Position numbers and translations under genes: made by a program
The notes under the pieces: model-generated
Databases searched by the model: none
Seen by the model: only the letters and a program-made list of their open reading frames with translations
What the model was told of the DNA's origin: nothing
In this document: piece after piece, positions 60,262 through 64,000 of the stretch
Numbering within the stretch: the stretch's first letter is position 1
Layout of the letters: each line of letters starts with the position of its first letter
From: DAOUMF01 sp034408935
GTDB lineage: Bacteria > Chloroflexota > Dehalococcoidia > SM23-28-2 > RBG-16-64-32
Length of the DNA stretch: 64,000 bases
Direction: 5' to 3'
Assembly: GCA_034408935.1 (NCBI GenBank)
Contig: DAOUMV010000003.1
Coordinates: 124,001 to 188,000 of the forward strand

Positions 60262-61166
60262 TCCTCCACCTCCGTAGCAACTTCGGCCCAGCTCTTCCCC
60301 TGCTGGATGTGTGGGGCGGACCAGGCCACGGGCCTCTCGAGAAGGCCCGCAATAAGACGTTCATAGTTGCTGCCCCTCATATTGGGAGCGTCGTCCCACC
60401 GCACGAAGTGGTAGGTGAAGAACTTCCCCACGAAGTGGGTCATGTGCGTAGAGGGCAGGTAGATCAGGAACACCGAGAGGAGCAACGATTGCGCCACGAT
60501 AAGTGGGCTCGTGTCCGCGGGCTGCCCGAAGGACACCAGGCCCTCCGCGTACTCGCGCGTCTCGCTGAACGGCACGTCGATCACCGCCCAGGAGACGAGC
60601 CCTAGCAGAGCCATTGCCAGGATAAGCCCCAGGTTGAAGTAGTCCGCCGGGACTGCATACAGGCGAAGACCGGGGTCGGTCAGTCGCATGAACAGCAGTC
60701 CCAGGGCCCCCAGGGCAACGGAGACGAGAGCGACGACTCCCACGACCGGTGTGATGTAGTGCAAAACGGCTGCGTTGGAGTCGGCTGAGACCTCTACTCC
60801 CGCAGCCTGCGCGATGCCGCCGCCCAGCAGCAGCACCAGGAACAGGATCGTGAGGTAGAGGCCAGCGTGGAACGGGAAGGACGCGAACCACAGCTTGCGG
60901 TTGTGCTCCCACAGCCCTATCAGGAGGAGTATCTCCGGCACCATCACCTTCAGCTCTCCGATCAGGGAGGTGTGCCGGGGCTTCTCCCACCAGTCCACTT
61001 CCTCGAAGTACGAGCCATCCTTGCCCGCCTCATGAGGCACCGGGTAGAGCTCCCAGCGGAGGTGCATCGGCGCGCGCATGTACCTAGCACCTCGCCGGGC
61101 CATCCCAACCAAAAATACCGCCACAGCCACATACGCAACCACCTGCACTATCTCAATACCACTCAT
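60258..61166 (-). CDS. NarI/DsrM-like cytochrome b membrane subunit (module 3)
   Basis: 302 residues with about six hydrophobic segments. Putative heme ligands: FPFHAGLYL and STHMTHFVGKFFTYHF. DsrM-type length, longer than the module 1 and 2 counterparts. First gene of the minus-strand module, an AAGG site lies near the ATG. Confidence 0.88.
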   Translation of the reverse strand: MSGIEIVQVVAYVAVAVFLVGMARRGARYMRAPMHLRWELYPVPHEAGKDGSYFEEVDWWEKPRHTSLIGELKVMVPEILLLIGLWEHNRKLWFASFPFHAGLYLTILFLVLLLGGGIAQAAGVEVSADSNAAVLHYITPVVGVVALVSVALGALGLLFMRLTDPGLRLYAVPADYFNLGLILAMALLGLVSWAVIDVPFSETREYAEGLVSFGQPADTSPLIVAQSLLLSVFLIYLPSTHMTHFVGKFFTYHFVRWDDAPNMRGSNYERLIAGLLERPVAWSAPHIQQGKSWAEVATEVEE

Positions 61167-61543
61167 TCATGCCGACCTTCTGCCCGCCCCGCCACTATCA
61201 TGCTGGTACTCTCAAGCACCTCATGTTCATTGTATGGGATTTCACAATCTACGGGCAAACAGCTACCTTCTCCGTCGCGGGGACATGGATCCGATAATGA
61301 GTCCGATGGCGATAGCTAGCGATATCTGCACGGCCACGGTGTGTTGGCCGCCCGAGATGACCCCGCATGTGTCCACCAATGACTTGGCTCAAAGCCCACA
61401 CCGACCGCGAACTGCGGCGCGGCGTGCTGGCGGAGTCCTGTCTTTCTCGGTCCCGATCGTGGCGCGTACTATTGGACGAGCGACCGCGGCGAGACCACTG
61501 TACACCGCTACTAGACCTATGCCGCAGGCTTGGGTATCCAGCC
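61167..61543. other. intergenic region upstream of module 3
   Basis: About 375 bases. The first 95 hold the promoter of the DsrM-like gene. The rest shows no gene, RNA or repeat that I can support. Confidence 0.4.
61229..61258 (-). promoter_or_regulatory. probable promoter of the DsrM-DsrK-DsrE operon
   Basis: Minus strand TTGCCC (61258-61253), 18-base spacer, TACAAT (61234-61229), about 63 bases before the ATG. The words ATTGT and ACAAT around it form a 5-bp inverted repeat (10-base gap) that may be an operator. Confidence 0.5.
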
Positions 61544-62146
61544 CTACGATCGCTGCCACGCTGTGAGCTGTTCCTCGTCCGTCAAGCCGCCGACGTCCGA
61601 GGACATGACCAGCAGGTCGTGGGGCTTGCCCTCCCGATCCCTCACGAAGCCGCGAAGTACTGCGTCCACCGTGAACCCCAGCCGCTCCAGGTTGGCCCGC
61701 GTCCTCTTCTGCTCCGGAGTCATGCGGGCGATGATCTTCTCCAGCTCCAGGTCTTTGGCAATGGCGAACACGTCAAATGACAGGCGGCGGCCGAGGCCGA
61801 CGCCGCGATAGTCAGGCCTCACAAGCACTCTGATTTCGCCCATGTGGCGCCCCCAGAATGACTCGTCGCGCCACAGGCTACCGTACCCCACCAGTTCGCC
61901 GTCCCCCTCGGCCAGCACGGTGATGGTGCGCCCGGACTCGATGTCCCGAACCCATTCGTCCACGACCACGGGATCCGTGATGTCCTTGCGCAGGAATAGA
62001 AGCTCGTCGGCTGGCAGTGCGCGGGCGAATTCCAGGATGCGATCCCTATCGGAAGGGTCCATCAGTCGCAGGGTGGCCTTGCGCTTGCCACCTACCCCTA
62101 TCTCGCGCGGATACATTTCGAGGATGAAACTACTGACCTCAGTCAT
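61544..62146 (-). CDS. GNAT-family N-acetyltransferase
   Basis: 200 residues from the ATG at 62146 (GAAGAGGAG site). Acetyl-CoA motif A is IRVLVRPDYRGVGLGRRL (RGVGLG pyrophosphate loop), followed by RANLERLGFTVD. Substrate unknown. Palindromes TCCTAT-TGGG-ATAGGA and ATCC-TAA-GGAT lie near 62198-62230 upstream and may be regulatory. Confidence 0.83.
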   Translation of the reverse strand: MTEVSSFILEMYPREIGVGGKRKATLRLMDPSDRDRILEFARALPADELLFLRKDITDPVVVDEWVRDIESGRTITVLAEGDGELVGYGSLWRDESFWGRHMGEIRVLVRPDYRGVGLGRRLSFDVFAIAKDLELEKIIARMTPEQKRTRANLERLGFTVDAVLRGFVRDREGKPHDLLVMSSDVGGLTDEEQLTAWQRS

Positions 62147-62430
62147 CGGAACTCCTCTTCCGCCCAAGATTGGCCGCTTGACGGCGGCGCGCGATGCTCC
62201 TATTGGGATAGGAATACATCCTAAGGATATCTCAGGTTGGCTCCGGCTTCAAGGGCGGTGGCGCTCTCTATTCCCCGTCAGCAACTTTGGGAATTTGTGC
62301 AGGCAGTTCAATCCTGTTAATGCGAAGCCACATTCCTGGCTCAGTTATCGCGCGTCTCCCGGCCCCGATCTCAACCGCTTGAACGGGCCGCTGTCGAGGA
62401 TGGCCTCTTATTACACGCGCCGCCTTGCTG

Positions 62431-63507
62431 CTAACGCGTGACAATGAGCGTGTCAGCCCACGCCGGCGCTGCCTTGCGCGTCCGCTGGAAGTACACAGCC
62501 ATTCCCACCAATCCCGTGACCAGCGTTACCAAAACGCCCATGCCGCCGAACATGGCAGCCGGCGATAGAACGTCGAGAAGCGCGCTGGTCTCGTCCGTGA
62601 GCGTGTCGGCCAGCTCGAGCGCTGCCGCTATCGCGCCGAAGGTAACCGCGACGACTAGGAGAAGTCGAACCGCTGGCCCCCGCACGTAGGCAGTCCCCAG
62701 CGCGCCTATCTGGGCGCCGATGGCGGCGCCGAAGATCATGACGAAAGCGGCGAAGATCACCACGTTCTCGCTCATCCCGTGGCGCACCGCCGCGTAGCCC
62801 GAAGATATGATAATCGAGAAAAGGTCGGTCCCCACCGCGATCAGGGACGGCATCCCCAGCAGGTAGATCATCGCTGGCACCCGGATGAACCCTCCCCCGA
62901 CGCCGAAGAATCCGGAAAGGAAGCCTGTCGCCGCCCCAATAATCGACACCGTCCAGAAGGAAACGGTAATCCTGGAGGTCGGAAGGTAGATCATTGGCCA
63001 CAGGTTAATGCTCTGAAGCCGCTTAGCGATGCCGCTGGTCTGCTCGTCCCGCGGTATCGCCTTCCCGGCGGCTTTCATCTCGGCCATTCGCCGCCTCGAT
63101 GCCATCGTCTCGCGAAAGGTCAGGAAGCCGATACTCGTCATGAGGCATAGGGAGGCGGTCAGCACTGCAGTGTCCGCCGTCTTCTCCCCCTGGTCTTTCA
63201 AGAAGTTGATGAAGCGGACGCCTCCTTCCGCCCCGACGATCGTCCCGATGGCCATGAGCAGGCCCAGCTTGAGATCGAGGTTGCCGAGCTGCCTGTGCCG
63301 CAACGTTGCTATGATGGACTTCCCTGCAATGTGTGTAGTGTCCGTGCCGACGGCGAAGTTCGATGGAAAGCCCAACACTATCATGGCCGGGGTCACCATG
63401 AAGCCGCCCCCCACCCCGATGAAACCACCGACGATGCCGATCGTGAAGCCGATGAACAGCAGAAGAGGCAGTAGTACGTCAGCGTCTATCTCATGGAAGA
63501 AGATCAT
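62431..63507 (-). CDS. TauE/SafE-family anion (sulfite/sulfonate) permease
   Basis: 358 residues, about eight membrane helices with the paired family motifs GFIGVGGGFMVTPAM (N-half) and GFFGVGGGFIRVPAM (C-half). A cytoplasmic loop of about 50 residues lies in the middle. TauE/SafE proteins export sulfite or organosulfonates. Context with DsrMK-type modules, DsrE and DsrC-like domain supports sulfur oxyanion transport. It overlaps the small membrane protein by 1 base. Confidence 0.88.
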   Translation of the reverse strand: MIFFHEIDADVLLPLLLFIGFTIGIVGGFIGVGGGFMVTPAMIVLGFPSNFAVGTDTTHIAGKSIIATLRHRQLGNLDLKLGLLMAIGTIVGAEGGVRFINFLKDQGEKTADTAVLTASLCLMTSIGFLTFRETMASRRRMAEMKAAGKAIPRDEQTSGIAKRLQSINLWPMIYLPTSRITVSFWTVSIIGAATGFLSGFFGVGGGFIRVPAMIYLLGMPSLIAVGTDLFSIIISSGYAAVRHGMSENVVIFAAFVMIFGAAIGAQIGALGTAYVRGPAVRLLLVVAVTFGAIAAALELADTLTDETSALLDVLSPAAMFGGMGVLVTLVTGLVGMAVYFQRTRKAAPAWADTLIVTR

Positions 63508-63818
63508 TATGCCTGGTCACCGGTCTCTTCGGCCCCAGGCTCCTCGCTGCCTTCGAAGTGTTCTATCTTCTCCACCTCATATCCAAAGAAGTCCGTTAGC
63601 CTCTCCATGAACAGACCCAGGAGCGTCCCTGTCGCCGCCATCAGGCCCACGTAGTAGGCGCAGGCCTTTGTGGTGTCCCACGCGCTGTCACCAATGGCAT
63701 CGAAGAGTTCCGCGTGTTCGCCGCTGTCGTGCCAGGAGATTGTGTGCCACGATAGCAGACCTATCAGGATCGCCAGGACTAGGCCCTGCCAGACCGCCTT
63801 GAAGCGCTTTCCGTCCAT
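63507..63818 (-). CDS. small two-helix membrane protein
   Basis: 103 residues from the ATG at 63818 (a GTG at 63821 is in frame). Two hydrophobic segments (residues about 9-27 and 50-70) and an acidic C-terminus (HFEGSEEPGAEETGD). It overlaps the TauE/SafE gene (TAATG) and the upstream partial gene (TGATG), so three genes are translationally coupled. No family recognised; probably an accessory of the transporter or the Hdr-type subunit. Confidence 0.7.
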   Translation of the reverse strand: MDGKRFKAVWQGLVLAILIGLLSWHTISWHDSGEHAELFDAIGDSAWDTTKACAYYVGLMAATGTLLGLFMERLTDFFGYEVEKIEHFEGSEEPGAEETGDQA

Positions 63819-64000
63819 CACCGGGCGTCTCCGAGCCCTCTCGATTTCGCGAACGCCATCGCCGCCGCGCGGTAGAACAGGTGGGCGAACTTGCCGTGGG
63901 GCGCATACACGAACGATGTGAACACGATAATCAGGTGAACCAGGTACAAAGAGTACGCCACGTCGGCGGCGTCCGCGTACCGCGCTACCTCCAGAAACGC
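63818..64000 (-). CDS. membrane redox subunit C-terminus (HdrE/NarI-like), 3' partial
   Basis: 60 residues are visible; the gene continues beyond the window edge. VAYSLYLVHLIIVFTSFVYAP followed by HGKFAHLFYRAAAMAFAK and a short basic tail is the end of a NarI/HdrE/DsrM-type cytochrome b subunit, with His in HLII and HGKFAH as candidate heme ligands. A fourth Hdr-type module probably begins outside the window. Confidence 0.68.
   Translation of the reverse strand, partial: AFLEVARYADAADVAYSLYLVHLIIVFTSFVYAPHGKFAHLFYRAAAMAFAKSRGLGDAR

Noticed and set aside
47023..61166. Classic dissimilatory sulfate-reduction locus
   Set aside because: DsrM-, DsrK-, DsrE- and DsrC-like parts are present, but no dsrAB, dsrJ-sized cytochrome, aprAB or sat, so the classic label is not justified.

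Overview
The window is a gene-dense, high-GC (about 60% by eye) bacterial chromosome segment with no rRNA, tRNA, CRISPR array or transposon that I could find. Gene content suggests a deep-branching, probably anaerobic or facultative bacterium. A Chloroflexota (Dehalococcoidia-like) or related lineage is my best guess, resting on the mix of acyl-CoA genes, Dsr/Hdr/Hmc-type membrane redox modules, a metal-cofactor cluster and a proteasome-like peptidase beside a PAC2 protein. This is inference, not a phylogeny.

Layout. 0-3 kb: two thiolase-like proteins without the thiolase nucleophile and a DUF35 Zn-ribbon/OB protein. 3-8 kb (minus): 2-oxoacid/acetoin dehydrogenase E1 alpha and beta, a butanediol/sorbitol-type alcohol dehydrogenase and a two-part UxaA-type dehydratase. 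8-12 kb: a beta-phosphoglucomutase/GH65 phosphorylase fusion and a DoxX protein. 12-17 kb: a small HTH regulator, a Zn-ribbon protein and two secreted proteins built from near-identical 42-residue repeats. 17-28 kb: accessory metabolism, namely B12-radical SAM, ferredoxin-nitroreductase, FAD oxidase, acyl-CoA dehydrogenase, hydrolase, histone-deacetylase-like protein, proteasome-like peptidase plus PAC2, flavin reductase and crotonyl-CoA carboxylase/reductase.

28-46 kb (plus) is a long metal-cofactor region. It holds a DUF134 regulator, ferredoxin, several small Cys-rich proteins, two NifX/FeMo-co-type proteins, two tandem MinD-ferredoxin ATPases, FmdB, two DUF364-type proteins, a COG0731 radical SAM enzyme, DsbA, a metallo-beta-lactamase protein, a PadR-controlled molybdate/tungstate ABC transporter, a CCG Fe-S protein and an orphan second oxyanion-binding lipoprotein. 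The NifX plus paired MinD-ferredoxin arrangement recalls the Desulfovibrio orange-protein (ORP) Mo-Cu cluster system, and the nearby Mo/W transporter fits.

47-61 kb holds three parallel membrane redox modules, each pairing a NarI/DsrM-like cytochrome b with a DsrK/HdrD-like Fe-S protein. (1) Rrf2 regulator, DsrM-like, and a DsrK-like protein fused to a C-terminal DsrC/TusE-like domain that lacks both DsrC cysteines. (2) MerR, radical SAM, MerR, HmcF/DsrK-like, HmcE-like, HmcB/DsrO-like, and an NrfD-type membrane protein fused to a six-heme cytochrome c. (3) MerR, then DsrM-like, DsrK-like and DsrE-like. No dsrAB is present. The window ends with GNAT, a TauE/SafE permease, a small membrane protein and the C-terminus of another membrane subunit. 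The most notable items are the DsrK-DsrC fusion, the NrfD-multiheme fusion, the Cys-rich MerR set and the ORP-like/MoW cluster.
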